Source of the DNA: Bifidobacterium sp. ESL0769 | GTDB lineage: Bacteria > Actinomycetota > Actinomycetes > Actinomycetales > Bifidobacteriaceae | Length of the DNA stretch: 64,000 nt | Assembly: GCF_029395495.1 (NCBI RefSeq) | Contig: NZ_CP113918.1 | Span: forward strand, 2,232,001-2,296,000 | Reading direction: 5' to 3' | Part shown: positions 27,565 to 36,453 of the stretch, piece by piece | Layout of the letters: the number at the start of each line of letters is the position of its first letter | Position numbering within the stretch: the stretch's first letter is position 1 | Notes under the pieces: model-generated | Seen by the model: only the letters and a program-made list of their open reading frames with translations | What the model was told of the DNA's origin: nothing | Databases searched by the model: none | Position numbers and translations under genes: made by a program

Positions 27565-27578
27565 TGCAAACGCTTACA
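27565..27578. promoter_or_regulatory. LacI-type operator upstream of the permease operon
   Basis: TGCAAACGCTTACA, a near-palindrome with central CG, lies in the divergent region between the permease operon (minus) and GH2 (plus). It matches two other sites in this island and is probably bound by the LacI regulator encoded at 30095. Confidence 0.6.
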
Positions 27579-27690
27579 TTTTATCACGGAAATAATCCAC
27601 TCATGTTTAATCCTCCTCAACTCCAATGTTATAAAGAAAGCAATAAAACATTGTTATTCCAAAGCTTCGAAAATAACGTAACTATACTAT

Positions 27691-27728
27691 AGCAACCGTT
27701 TGCAATAATCAACTCAATCTTTTATAAT
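27691..27728 (+). promoter_or_regulatory. GH2 promoter overlapping a LacI-type operator
   Basis: TTGCAA at 27700-27705 and a perfect TATAAT at 27723-27728 are 17 bp apart. The operator half-sites AGCAACCGTTTGCA (27691-27704) overlap the -35 hexamer. Transcription would start about 90 bases before the GH2 ATG. Confidence 0.7.
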
Positions 27729-27824
27729 TTTCCCCGAGGCACGATGTTTATCGGACCATATACGACGAATGCATCGTACCGAACCTGCGAATATAGGGGG
27801 CAATAAAGCAATGGGGTTACGCAA

Positions 27825-29942
27825 ATGAAACAAATTGACATCGATGCCGGCTGGTCGGTTCTTCAGGACGTCCACGATGAAGGGGAATATCTGAAGTTGT
27901 ACAACGATCCCGACCTCACGGATATCGGCCCTCAAATCTCGCAATGGGAACCAATCGAAGCCCTCAGGCATCTTCAGCTGCTGTTTGCACAGCATCCTTA
28001 CTGGGGCAGGGAATTACGCTATTTCAATGAAGCGCCCTGGTGGTACCGGAACATTGTCAAACTCAACGAAGTAACAGACAATAAGCACTATACGCTTCGT
28101 TTCACCAATGTTGACTACTACGCAAAAGTCTGGTTCAACGGGAAACTAGTGGCCTGCCATGAAGGGTATTCCCTGCCTTTTGAATGTGACGTGACACCTT
28201 TTGTGCATCAAGGAGACAACACGCTCATCGTAAAAGTCTGGTCTCCTTGGGACCCGAGCGTCAGAGACAACGCGTCGCAAGAGCGTACGCACCTCGTTGA
28301 GCGGCAACTCATCAAAGGCACTTACGAACACTCGGATGGGTTGATAGCCCGGGACGTGAATCCGGTAGGGATATACGGAAACGTCTGCCTCATAGAGCAA
28401 GAGAAATCATTCCTTACGAGCGGAGCCAGAATCTCGACGACGCTGGATGGAAGTACAGGAAAAGTAACGTTAAGGGGACAGTTAATAGGCCCAGAAGCCC
28501 CCTTGACCCTATCCATTACGGCACCGGATGGCTCTTCAGTAAGAAAAGAGCAATATCACGTCAAAGGAAACTTCGAAATTTCCATGACATTGGACGACGT
28601 GCTGCCATGGTGGCCATGGGATCAAGGCGAACCGAATCTCTATACGCTTCGTCTGTCAATAGACGGCAATGAAAACCTATGCCGAAAGATAGGCTTCAGA
28701 ACGGTAGAGCTCGTTCGCACCCATGATCAAACGCAATTCCGCATCAACGGACTGCCGTTCTATGTACGCGGCACCTCTTATTTTCCCGACGTCTATCTGT
28801 CCGCCATGAACAAAACACGGTACGAACGCGACATCAAAGCGATAAAAGATGCGGGGTTCAACCTTATCCGTGTTCATGTCCATGTAGAGAACCCGGAATT
28901 CTATGATTTGTGCGACCGCGCGGGAATCGCCATTATCCAAGATTCGGAATACAACTGGACGCAACCGAAATCCGAAGACTGGGAACGTCGGTTCATCGCA
29001 ATTTTCCGCGATACCGTCGCCATGCTCGACCGACACCCCTCGATTATCTGCTGGATCTGTCTCAATGAGCCAGGCTGCGACGACATGGTTCAGGGCACAC
29101 AGAGCTATGCCATGACGACAAGTCCCGGCCCACAAATCTACAAGGCCATTACCGAATTCGACAGGACAAGACCGGCAATCAAAGGTTCCTTCTGTTCAGA
29201 CGATGTTTATAGCGGCGACAGCCATAACTACTGCGGATCGCTCGAAGCCCCTGACAGGCCATACACCGACATCGACGGCACTTACGAAAAATTGAACACC
29301 GAATTCGGCTTTGACGCTCCTGGGGCGGCGGGCAACTTGGAATCCGTTGGTCTGCCCAGCAGGATAACTCAGGAATTGACCAAACTGACTCCATCTCTGC
29401 AGTATTATCAATCCAGACTCACCAAGTATTACATCGAACATTATCGTTGCCAGAAAAACAGACCGAATTGGGGCTATGTACAATTTATGTTCATCGATTT
29501 GTGCCCTCAAAGCTTCTACGGGCTGCTTGACTGGAAAGGAACGCTGAAACCGGCATATAACGAGCTCAAAGCCATAAACCAACCGATTGGCGTATTTTTC
29601 GAGCAGACAGCTCATTGTATTAAAAGCATCAAGGCGGTCAACGATTCCAATCACATTCTGGCCAACGTCGAAGTCTCGTGGAAGATTTTCGACCAAGATG
29701 CCGGAAAGAAAATCGAGAACCGCACAACCATAACTTTGGGCAACGGTGACGTAACCGACGTATCAACTTTGGATATCACCGATAACGGCCATCGCTGGGA
29801 CGCAGAACTGAGTTTGCAGGATTCCTCCGGAACCGTTATCGCCGAGAATACGTATGCAGATATATTCAATCATCCTCAGCATCCGAAAGGTCATCCGAAC
29901 CGAATCAGCCACGAATATGGGATCAGGCTATATTCGATATGA
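27825..29942 (+). CDS. GH2 family intracellular glycosidase
   Basis: A 705-residue enzyme of glycoside hydrolase family 2. The order is a jelly-roll sugar-binding domain (WWYRN...VWFNGKLVACHEGY), an Ig-like domain, then a TIM barrel. The acid/base is Glu415 (CLNEPG) and the nucleophile is Glu493 (NTEFGFD). The end of the barrel (GYVQFMFIDLCPQSFYGLLDWKGTLKPAY) recalls the beta-mannosidase/exo-glucosaminidase side of GH2 rather than LacZ, but specificity cannot be fixed. It has no signal peptide, so it acts on imported oligosaccharides. It is divergent from the ABC permeases and controlled by its own operator-bearing promoter. The ATG at 27825 has only a weak upstream site. With an alpha-xylosidase beside it, a beta-galactosidase acting on xyloglucan fragments is one possibility. 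Confidence 0.85.
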   Translation: MKQIDIDAGWSVLQDVHDEGEYLKLYNDPDLTDIGPQISQWEPIEALRHLQLLFAQHPYWGRELRYFNEAPWWYRNIVKLNEVTDNKHYTLRFTNVDYYAKVWFNGKLVACHEGYSLPFECDVTPFVHQGDNTLIVKVWSPWDPSVRDNASQERTHLVERQLIKGTYEHSDGLIARDVNPVGIYGNVCLIEQEKSFLTSGARISTTLDGSTGKVTLRGQLIGPEAPLTLSITAPDGSSVRKEQYHVKGNFEISMTLDDVLPWWPWDQGEPNLYTLRLSIDGNENLCRKIGFRTVELVRTHDQTQFRINGLPFYVRGTSYFPDVYLSAMNKTRYERDIKAIKDAGFNLIRVHVHVENPEFYDLCDRAGIAIIQDSEYNWTQPKSEDWERRFIAIFRDTVAMLDRHPSIICWICLNEPGCDDMVQGTQSYAMTTSPGPQIYKAITEFDRTRPAIKGSFCSDDVYSGDSHNYCGSLEAPDRPYTDIDGTYEKLNTEFGFDAPGAAGNLESVGLPSRITQELTKLTPSLQYYQSRLTKYYIEHYRCQKNRPNWGYVQFMFIDLCPQSFYGLLDWKGTLKPAYNELKAINQPIGVFFEQTAHCIKSIKAVNDSNHILANVEVSWKIFDQDAGKKIENRTTITLGNGDVTDVSTLDITDNGHRWDAELSLQDSSGTVIAENTYADIFNHPQHPKGHPNRISHEYGIRLYSI

Positions 29943-29972
29943 TGCGGGACACGACGCTGCACATAAGGATGT

Positions 29973-29986
29973 ATTTGCGCGCAAAT
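29973..29986. promoter_or_regulatory. Perfect 14-bp palindrome before the lacI-type gene
   Basis: ATTTGCGCGCAAAT is fully symmetric with a central CG, 108 bases before the regulator's start. It is related to, but not the same as, the TGCAA-CG-TTGCA sites nearby, and may be an autoregulatory operator or part of GH2 termination. Confidence 0.45.
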
Positions 29987-30094
29987 GGTCGTTTTAATCA
30001 AAGGCAACGCTAAAATTGGCTTGAACAACCGATGAATTGCAGCGCTAATACGATAGACGGTTGTAATTAAGTGCCAGTACGCACGGAGGCGAAT

Positions 30095-31159
30095 ATGGAA
30101 GCAGATATACAAACCGTAGCCGACAAGGCGGGTGTCTCTATTTCCACGGTTTCGCGAACATTTACCCGGCCTGATCTCGTTTCGGCGAAAACCCGCAAAA
30201 AGGTCATGGAAATTGCCGAAAATCTCGACTTCAGCGTTTCCCGTTCGGCTGCGTCTTTAAAAAGCGGACAATCATTCCGGGTCGCCTTACTGACCAATGA
30301 CGGCATACCCACATGGTTCAATTCCCATATTTTCGCTGGCCTGGATTCGGTTCTGCACCCTGCCGGCTACGACATTTCCGTCTTCATACTCGCCAACATC
30401 AAAGAACGGCAGGCATTTTTCGAAAACCTTCCCGTCAGGCGCAATGTCGACGCCGTTGTGGTCAATTCATTCGATATCGACCCCTCTGAGGTCTCGCGTT
30501 TGGGAAGCATGCACGTTCCGGTCATCGGAATCAGCGTGCCTTCGAATAAAGGATTTGATGCCACGGTAAGCATCGACGATCGCAAAGCGATGCATATCGC
30601 CGTCAATCATCTGGCAGCCCTTGGCCACAAGGTTATCGGATATGTTGGCGAAACGGCAAACGGCAGCCACATGCATTACAGCACCGATTCGCGTTTACAA
30701 GGTTTTCAAGAGGCCTGCAAGGACCACCCTGACGTAATACCGCAAGTCATGCTGTTCAATCATGACGAAAATCTTATTGACGCCGCAATCAACGGAATCC
30801 TTACAGCCGACCCCGCTCCCACCGCTGTCTGCTTTGTCAAAGACGAAGTAGCTTTACCAGTACTGTATCGGATTCGGCGATTCGGCAGAGAAATACCACG
30901 AGATCTTTCGATAATTGGATTCGACGACGTGAATCTTTCAAAGCAAACCGGATTGACGACGTTGCATCAAGACCCATATCTCCTAGGGGCAACCGCGGCA
31001 CGCAAGACTCTCGATGCGATGAATCAAGAGAAACGCTCTACCCAACCAGGAAAAGATACGCCTAAAGGCGACCAGCCCGGCGAAATCGACAATTCATACA
31101 TCACTTTCCCAATCCAATTAATGCTACGCGACACAACCGCGACACCTAGAACGCGCTAA
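30095..31159 (+). CDS. LacI-family transcriptional regulator of the sugar island
   Basis: A 354-residue repressor. The N-terminal helix-turn-helix is TVADKAGVSISTVSRTF near residues 6-22, followed by the hinge region SRSAASLKSGQ and a periplasmic-binding-protein-like effector domain (HLAALGHKVIGYVGE, AVCFVKDEVALPVLYRIRRFGREIPRDLSIIGFDDV). The start at 30095 is chosen because GGAGG lies seven bases before it; the GTG at 30071 lacks one. It sits 150 bases after GH2 on the same strand and between transport and hydrolase genes. Three conserved operator-like sites at 25704, 27565 and 27691 make a local regulon likely. The C-terminal linker before the last helix is unusually long and polar (residues ~315-335). 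Confidence 0.92.
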   Translation: MEADIQTVADKAGVSISTVSRTFTRPDLVSAKTRKKVMEIAENLDFSVSRSAASLKSGQSFRVALLTNDGIPTWFNSHIFAGLDSVLHPAGYDISVFILANIKERQAFFENLPVRRNVDAVVVNSFDIDPSEVSRLGSMHVPVIGISVPSNKGFDATVSIDDRKAMHIAVNHLAALGHKVIGYVGETANGSHMHYSTDSRLQGFQEACKDHPDVIPQVMLFNHDENLIDAAINGILTADPAPTAVCFVKDEVALPVLYRIRRFGREIPRDLSIIGFDDVNLSKQTGLTTLHQDPYLLGATAARKTLDAMNQEKRSTQPGKDTPKGDQPGEIDNSYITFPIQLMLRDTTATPRTR

Positions 31160-31331
31160 ATCATTGGATGCGCCTATATCTGCTATATGCGATACACAGG
31201 CCATCTCGCGCAAGAGTCTATTATTGGATAACGAGGACATGAAAAAAAATTGAATGTTACGGTTTTATAAAATCTGAAAACGATAATGTATAACAACATT
31301 GCAATGGGAAGACCTTCAACGAAAGGAAATC

Positions 31332-33104
31332 ATGACCGCTAACAACTCGCGCGACGACTGGTGGAAGCAGGCCGTCGTTTATCAGGTCTATCCGCGCAGC
31401 TTCAAGGACGTCAACGGCGACGGACTGGGCGACATCGCCGGTATCACCGAAAAGATAGGCTATCTGAAGACTCTGGGCGTGGACGCAATCTGGCTTTCGC
31501 CGTTCTATCCTTCCGAACTTGCCGACGGCGGCTATGACGTCATCGATTACCGCAACGTCGATCCGAGGCTCGGGACCATGGACGACTTCGATGCGATGGT
31601 TGCCGCGGCGCACGGTTCCGGACTCAAGGTCATCGTCGACATCGTGCCGAACCACACCTCCAACAAGCATCGTTTCTTTAAGGAAGCGCTCAAGGCCGGG
31701 CGTGGTTCGGCCGCCCGAGACCGCTATATCTTCCGCGAGGGACGCGGCAAGAACGGCGAACTGCCGCCCAACGACTGGCAGTCGCTCTTCGGTGGCCCGG
31801 CCTGGGAACGCGTCGACGACGGCCAGTGGTATTTCCACATCTTCGCCGTCGAGCAGCCCGACGTCAACTGGAAGAACCCGGATATCCACGAGGAATTCAA
31901 GGAAACGTTCCGCTTCTGGAGCGACCATGGCGTCGATGGATTCCGTATCGACGTGGCCCACGGCTTGGCCAAGGACTTCGATTCCAAGTCGCTGGAAGAA
32001 CTGGGCGCGGAATTCAGCGTACAGGACCAAGAGAGCCATGACGGCAGCAGCCCAATGTGGGACCGACCGGAAGTCCACGACATTTACAAGGAATGGCGTC
32101 AGGTCTTCAACGAGTATAATCCGCCGCGTTTCGCCGTTGCGGAGGCTTGGGTGGTTCCCGAGCACCAACATCTTTACGCCTCGACCGACGAACTCGGGCA
32201 GGTCTTCAACTTCGAGTTCGCCAAGGCCGATTGGGACGTCGATCAAATGCGTACGGCCATCACGGAAGGGCTTGATTCCGCGGCCCGCACCAACGGTTCA
32301 ACCTCCACTTGGGTAATGAGCAACCACGACATTCCGCGCAATGCCACGCGCTACGGGCTGCCTCAGATCCCGTCGACCGACAAGCACCAAATCGCCAAGG
32401 ATTGGCTGTTGCGCGACGGCAAAACCTATTTCGAGGACCGCGCGCTCGGCACCCGTCGCGCTCGTGCCGCTGCCCTGCTGGAACTGGGTCTGCCGGGTTC
32501 CGCTTATATCTATCAAGGCGAAGAGCTGGGGCTTTTCGAGGTGCCGGATATCCCTTGGGACCGTTTGGAAGACCCGAACGCTTTCCGCACCAGCCAAGCC
32601 GCCAGCGACAAGGGCCGCGATGGTTGCCGCGTACCGCTGCCGTGGATCGCCGGAGATGAGCCAAAGCCCGCTAAATGGGATAAGAACTTCGGCGAAGGCG
32701 CGACGTTCGGCTTCTCCCCCGCCACGAAAACCGACGGGACTCCCGCTGCAGCTCCGCACCTCCCGCAGCCCTTGTGGTTCAAGGACTTTGCAGCGGACAA
32801 GGAAGCCACGGACCCGACCTCAATGCTGACGCTTTATCACGCAGCGCTCAAGGACCGTGCCGAACTGCTGACCGCCACCGGCGACCACGCGAGCCTCGAT
32901 TGGCTCGACATGGGCGACGACGTCATCGCTTACACTCGTCCGGCAGTGTATCAAGGTTCTCAAGCCACGTTTGCGAGCGTTACCAACTTCGGCACGGCTC
33001 CCGTAGCCCTGCCGAAAGGCCGAATTCTGCTCACTTCCGCCGAACTTGCCGAAGACGGTGGCCTTCCGCAAGATGCGAGCGCCTGGCTTCTGCTCGATAA
33101 GTAA
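31332..33104 (+). CDS. GH13 alpha-glucosidase / oligo-1,6-glucosidase-like enzyme
   Basis: A 590-residue cytoplasmic enzyme that hydrolyses alpha-glucosidic bonds in short oligosaccharides. It starts WWKQAVVYQVYPRSFKDVNGDGLGD, the usual alpha-glucosidase opening. The nucleophile is Asp207 (GFRIDVAHG), the general acid Glu271 (VAEAWV), and the transition-state Asp333 (SNHDIPR). DIVPNHTS is conserved region I. The start at 31332 is used because AAAGGAAAT precedes it; an in-frame ATG 33 bases earlier has no such signal. It follows the LacI gene on the same strand and may respond to the same or a related signal, although I see no matching operator directly upstream. Confidence 0.92.
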   Translation: MTANNSRDDWWKQAVVYQVYPRSFKDVNGDGLGDIAGITEKIGYLKTLGVDAIWLSPFYPSELADGGYDVIDYRNVDPRLGTMDDFDAMVAAAHGSGLKVIVDIVPNHTSNKHRFFKEALKAGRGSAARDRYIFREGRGKNGELPPNDWQSLFGGPAWERVDDGQWYFHIFAVEQPDVNWKNPDIHEEFKETFRFWSDHGVDGFRIDVAHGLAKDFDSKSLEELGAEFSVQDQESHDGSSPMWDRPEVHDIYKEWRQVFNEYNPPRFAVAEAWVVPEHQHLYASTDELGQVFNFEFAKADWDVDQMRTAITEGLDSAARTNGSTSTWVMSNHDIPRNATRYGLPQIPSTDKHQIAKDWLLRDGKTYFEDRALGTRRARAAALLELGLPGSAYIYQGEELGLFEVPDIPWDRLEDPNAFRTSQAASDKGRDGCRVPLPWIAGDEPKPAKWDKNFGEGATFGFSPATKTDGTPAAAPHLPQPLWFKDFAADKEATDPTSMLTLYHAALKDRAELLTATGDHASLDWLDMGDDVIAYTRPAVYQGSQATFASVTNFGTAPVALPKGRILLTSAELAEDGGLPQDASAWLLLDK

Positions 33105-33127
33105 GACCTAAAACCAAATAAAACAAG

Positions 33128-33168
33128 AAGTGTCTGAAACCCTATATATTGCAAGGTTTCAGGCACTT
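33128..33168. terminator. Hairpin between convergent GH13 and phosphatase genes
   Basis: AAGTGTCTGAAACC at 33128-33141 pairs with GGTTTCAGGCACTT at 33155-33168 (one G-U pair). It is followed by pyrimidine-rich CTCTATTCCTTCT, consistent with termination of the GH13 transcript. Confidence 0.7.
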
Positions 33169-33203
33169 CTCTATTCCTTCTCAGCACGTGAATTTCATGC
33201 ATC

Positions 33204-33902
33204 TCACACGTTCCAGCGGACGATGACCGGGTCGTTTTTGTAATAGCCGAGCACCGAATGATGGGCCGTGTCGAAGCGCAGAAGACGGCCCGCGTGTGGG
33301 TCGGCGCGTAGCCATTGTGTGGTAAGGATTCGCAGGATATGCGCGTGCGCGACGAGCAGGACGTTGTGACCGGCGAGGATCAGCGGCGTCACCTGTTCGA
33401 TAACGCGACGAGCGCGAACAGCGGCCGCCTCGACGGTTTCACCGGTACCACTATGAACATTCACCTTTTCGTTGCTGGGAAGCGTGCAGACCCAATCACC
33501 CTGCAGGGAAGACGGCAGCATTTCGGGACCTTCGTCCCATACGCACCAATCGTGCCCCAACGCGGCGCTGACCTCCTCACGCTCGCGGCCTTCGGCGGGG
33601 CCATAATCCCACTCCATCAAATCATCAAGGGTTTCAAAATCGGAATATCCAGCCAATTGCGCGGTTTCGCTGGCACGATGCAGCGGACTGCAGAAAATGT
33701 GTCCGCGCCCGAAACCATCGGGAAACGCCTCACGCAATCGTTTGCCGCCAGCCAAGGCCTGTCGCCGGCCTTCCGCGTTCAACGGCACATCCGTCCAACC
33801 CGTATACCGTCCGCTCAGACTCCACGCGGTCTGTCCGTGACGCATCAATACCAAGTAACCAGGTTTCGAGGCTCCTTCGCCCGAAGTAAGATAATTAGTC
33901 AT
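33204..33902 (-). CDS. Histidine phosphatase (phosphoglycerate mutase-like)
   Basis: A 232-residue member of the histidine phosphatase superfamily. The catalytic motif LMRHGQT has its phospho-accepting His at residue 22. The pattern continues with SGRYTGWTDVPLNAEGRRQA and a second conserved His in LLVAHAHILRIL. WDYGPAEGREREEV is the acidic/phosphate-binding element. It is too generic to assign as a glycolytic mutase; SixA-like, GpmB-like and sugar-phosphatase roles are all possible. It stands alone between two unrelated genes, divergent from the DUF4235 gene with about 100 bp between them. Confidence 0.88.
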   Translation of the reverse strand: MTNYLTSGEGASKPGYLVLMRHGQTAWSLSGRYTGWTDVPLNAEGRRQALAGGKRLREAFPDGFGRGHIFCSPLHRASETAQLAGYSDFETLDDLMEWDYGPAEGREREEVSAALGHDWCVWDEGPEMLPSSLQGDWVCTLPSNEKVNVHSGTGETVEAAAVRARRVIEQVTPLILAGHNVLLVAHAHILRILTTQWLRADPHAGRLLRFDTAHHSVLGYYKNDPVIVRWNV

Positions 33903-33999
33903 ACCGCCACTCTAACGCAGGCCCGGAAGAGGCGCAAAATCAATCAGCCATCGTCAAAGGATTCGGCGTCAGGGACAGTGCCGCGTCTATTATGGAAAG

Positions 34000-34584
34000 A
34001 TGCACGCAAGACACAGCAAAACAGCGATAAGGGAAGCCGACAAGGCAAACTCGCGAAATCCCGGCACGCCCGCATGGGATTCGTTCATGCCGTCGAAGCC
34101 ATCCGAACCTTCCAGACTTTCCGCGTCTTCGGCACCGTCCGCATCTTCCACGCCCACTCCGTCTCCGTCTTCATACCAGTCCGCACCCTCAGCCATACCA
34201 ACTTCATACGAATCTTCACCTTCGTCCTCATCTGCCGACCATATCGTCGAAAGCCTCCATCGTGTCGACCAGAAAGTAGAAACCATGCGCCAAAATCGCC
34301 TGCAAGACCCCGATACCTTGGGTGACAAAATCTTTAAAATCGTCCTGCCGACCGTTCTGGGAGCGTTGGCTGGCAAAGTGTTCAAAACCGTTTGGGACAG
34401 CCAAGTTACCAACAGGCACGCTTCGGCCGGGAATGGGGCCGAAGAAGCCCAGCAGCAAGGTTTCATCGCTAGCGTCATTTTCGCGGCGGCCTCGGCAGCG
34501 TTCGGCTCCATCATCTCCACGCTCGGCACGCGCGGTTCAAACGCGCTGGTGACCCGCCGTCAGAACCGACGCAGCGGAAAATAG
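34000..34584 (+). CDS. DUF4235-type membrane protein
   Basis: A 194-residue protein with a polar, very Ser/Pro-rich first 80 residues and a C-terminal region matching the DUF4235 pattern. Two hydrophobic helices are visible: KIFKIVLPTVLGALAGKVF near 109-127 and GFIASVIFAAASAAFGSII near 154-172, followed by a basic tail (VTRRQNRRSGK). The low-complexity N-terminus is longer than in typical members, and an internal start such as the ATG at residue 30 cannot be excluded. Function is unknown. No operon partner is evident. Confidence 0.7.
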   Translation: MHARHSKTAIREADKANSRNPGTPAWDSFMPSKPSEPSRLSASSAPSASSTPTPSPSSYQSAPSAIPTSYESSPSSSSADHIVESLHRVDQKVETMRQNRLQDPDTLGDKIFKIVLPTVLGALAGKVFKTVWDSQVTNRHASAGNGAEEAQQQGFIASVIFAAASAAFGSIISTLGTRGSNALVTRRQNRRSGK

Positions 34585-34706
34585 CCGGAATCGGCAGGCT
34601 GGTCGCCCTCGTAGGTATCGCCGGCCCTTCCCACCTTGCTTTTCGTACGGGAATTACCGACGCCATGAGCCGATCCTGGGATAGCCCTTCTAAAGCGACA
34701 ATCACC

Positions 34707-34925
34707 ATCGACTAACTGTCGCTTTTTACTTGCTTGTTGGGGATAGCTATGTAAAAAATGACATTTACGGCCTCTATTAGTCACTTTTTGCACAGAACCA
34801 GTTAGCAAGCACGTAAAAGGTGTCAAATATAGCGACAACGAATAACAACGAAGTAGATGCCGATATCACATTTGTCGTATTACATGGAACAGAAAATCGT
34901 CGGCATGTTCACAAAGCCCAGCGTA
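34707..34925. repeat. Non-coding element A, upstream of the siderophore operon
   Basis: About 220 bp that align with 40706-40925. Shared blocks in the same order are AACTGTC-TTTTTA, ATGTAAAAYATGACATTTAC (34749-34768), CACTTTTT, GCAAGCA and GGTG-CAAATA. The second block contains the dyad GTAAA/TTTAC. The element ends about 135 bases before the start of the binding lipoprotein gene. The whole 34585-35059 gap has no supported gene; a 61-codon ORF at 34820-35005 runs through the element and is probably spurious. Confidence 0.7.
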
Positions 34926-35059
34926 ATTGGTGGAGTAGCACAAAACTACTAGAAAAACAAGTCTTTTGCTTTGCCATTATCGCTGTTACATTGCTTTATA
35001 CGTAGCAGTTTTCCGGCATCGCTTCTGTTTACGCGCCGCCCGACAGACAAGGAGACTTC

Positions 35060-36148
35060 GTGTCAAATCCAACATTTTCCAAATTCCGGCGGCCGCTGAC
35101 CCGTTGCATCGCCGCAATCGCAGCCGTGGCTTCGCTCGCAGCATTCGCCGCATGCGGGTCGCCGTCGAACAAAGCCAGCGGAAACAACGACTCGGCGACT
35201 TCGTCGTCTCAATCCAGCAAAAACCAAGGGTTCCCCGTGTCCATCAAGCACGTCTACGGCACCACCACCATCAAGGCCAAGCCCAAGCGCGTGGCCACGG
35301 TGGGCTGGGGCAGCTTCGACAACCTCATCGCCCTGGGCGTTGTGCCGGTGAGCATCGAGAAGAACACCTACGGCAAAACCGTGCACGGCGGCTTCCTGCC
35401 TTGGACCTACGACGCATTGAAGAAAATGGGTGTGAAGGACGCCGACATGCCGCAGCTGCACGACGAATCCGATGGCATCGACGCCGAGGCCATCGCCGCC
35501 GCAAAGCCCGACCTCATCATCGGTTTGCAGTCTGGCATGACTCGCAAGGATTATGACACCCTCAGCAAGATCGCGCCGACCATTGCCTACCAGAAGGTTT
35601 CGTGGGGCGACCCGTGGCGTGGCATGATCAAGACGACCGCACAGGCTCTCGGCGAGCCGGCAAAGGGCGACAAACTTATCTCCAGCCTTGAAGCACAGCT
35701 CAAATCGGATGCGGCAAAATACCCGCAAATCGCTGGCAAAACCGCTGCGGTGATGTCGTTCGATGCCTCCAAGCTCTCCAGCTTCAGCGTCTACACCACC
35801 ACCGACGTGCGCCCCCAGCTCCTGAACGACCTCGGGATGAAGACGCCGGAATCCGTAATCAAGCTTTCGCGCGGCACCGATAAGTTCTACAAGGACGTCT
35901 CCGCCGAAAACGCTGACCAGTTCAAGGACGTCGACGTCATCGTCACCTACGGCACCGCCGACACCCTCGCCGCGATGCAGAAGGACCCGCTGCTTTCCAA
36001 GATTCCGGCGGTCAAGCGCGGTTCCGTGGTCGTCATCGACAACAACAGCGACATGGCCAATGCACTGGACCCGACCGCTCTTTCCATCCCGAAGATGGAT
36101 GGCGAATACACCAAGATGCTCGGTGAGGCCGCCGCAAAGGTGAAGTAG
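35060..36148 (+). CDS. Iron-siderophore ABC transporter binding lipoprotein
   Basis: A 362-residue lipoprotein with lipobox AFAAC (lipidated Cys32) and a polar linker to about residue 55. The mature domain resembles FepB/FhuD-type binding proteins: KPKRVATVGWGSFDNLIALGVVPVSI at the start, then IAAAKPDLIIGLQSGMTRKDYDTLSKIAPTI, a hallmark of helical-backbone siderophore binders. The start is GTG with AAGGAG five bases upstream. It opens an uptake operon with two FecCD permeases, an ATPase and a siderophore-interacting reductase. Element A upstream is the likely site of regulation. The siderophore is not identifiable. Confidence 0.92.
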   Translation: MSNPTFSKFRRPLTRCIAAIAAVASLAAFAACGSPSNKASGNNDSATSSSQSSKNQGFPVSIKHVYGTTTIKAKPKRVATVGWGSFDNLIALGVVPVSIEKNTYGKTVHGGFLPWTYDALKKMGVKDADMPQLHDESDGIDAEAIAAAKPDLIIGLQSGMTRKDYDTLSKIAPTIAYQKVSWGDPWRGMIKTTAQALGEPAKGDKLISSLEAQLKSDAAKYPQIAGKTAAVMSFDASKLSSFSVYTTTDVRPQLLNDLGMKTPESVIKLSRGTDKFYKDVSAENADQFKDVDVIVTYGTADTLAAMQKDPLLSKIPAVKRGSVVVIDNNSDMANALDPTALSIPKMDGEYTKMLGEAAAKVK

Positions 36149-36453
36149 GCAGTGGTGGGCGGGCGCGACCGCCCTTTGTCCCGCCACCGACTGACACCAG
36201 TAGCGATGCAGGAGACGACACTGGCGGCAATACCAGGGACGGCACCGGCTGCGGCACCAGTTGCGGCACAAGGCCGACAGCAATAACGACAACATTCATT
36301 GGTGTCGGCCTTTGTCACTTCTTGTCAGCCAACGACAGCCAGTTTCGTAACAGCCAGCCTTCAACAATGGCCGCCAACAATAAACGGATTATCGCCGACC
36401 ATCACCAACCAGCCAACAACCCTTAACCACCAAGCCAACAGAAGAACTCAGCC
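36149..36453. other. Intergenic region with hairpins inside the siderophore locus
   Basis: No gene is supported. The region contains a GC-rich inverted repeat just after the lipoprotein stop (GGGCGG/CCGCCC near 36158-36175) and a second hairpin with arms AAGGCCGAC (36270-36278) and GTCGGCCTT (36304-36312). The second could be a terminator that lowers permease expression relative to the binding protein. The last 90 bases are AAC/CCA-rich, and the permease gene has no strong ribosome binding site. Confidence 0.5.

Noticed and set aside
34707..34925. Cobalamin, TPP or FMN riboswitch in element A/B
   Set aside because: None of the conserved core motifs of these riboswitches is present in either copy.
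34820..35005. 61-codon ORF in the siderophore upstream region
   Set aside because: It runs through element A, which is non-coding in its second copy, and has no ribosome binding site.
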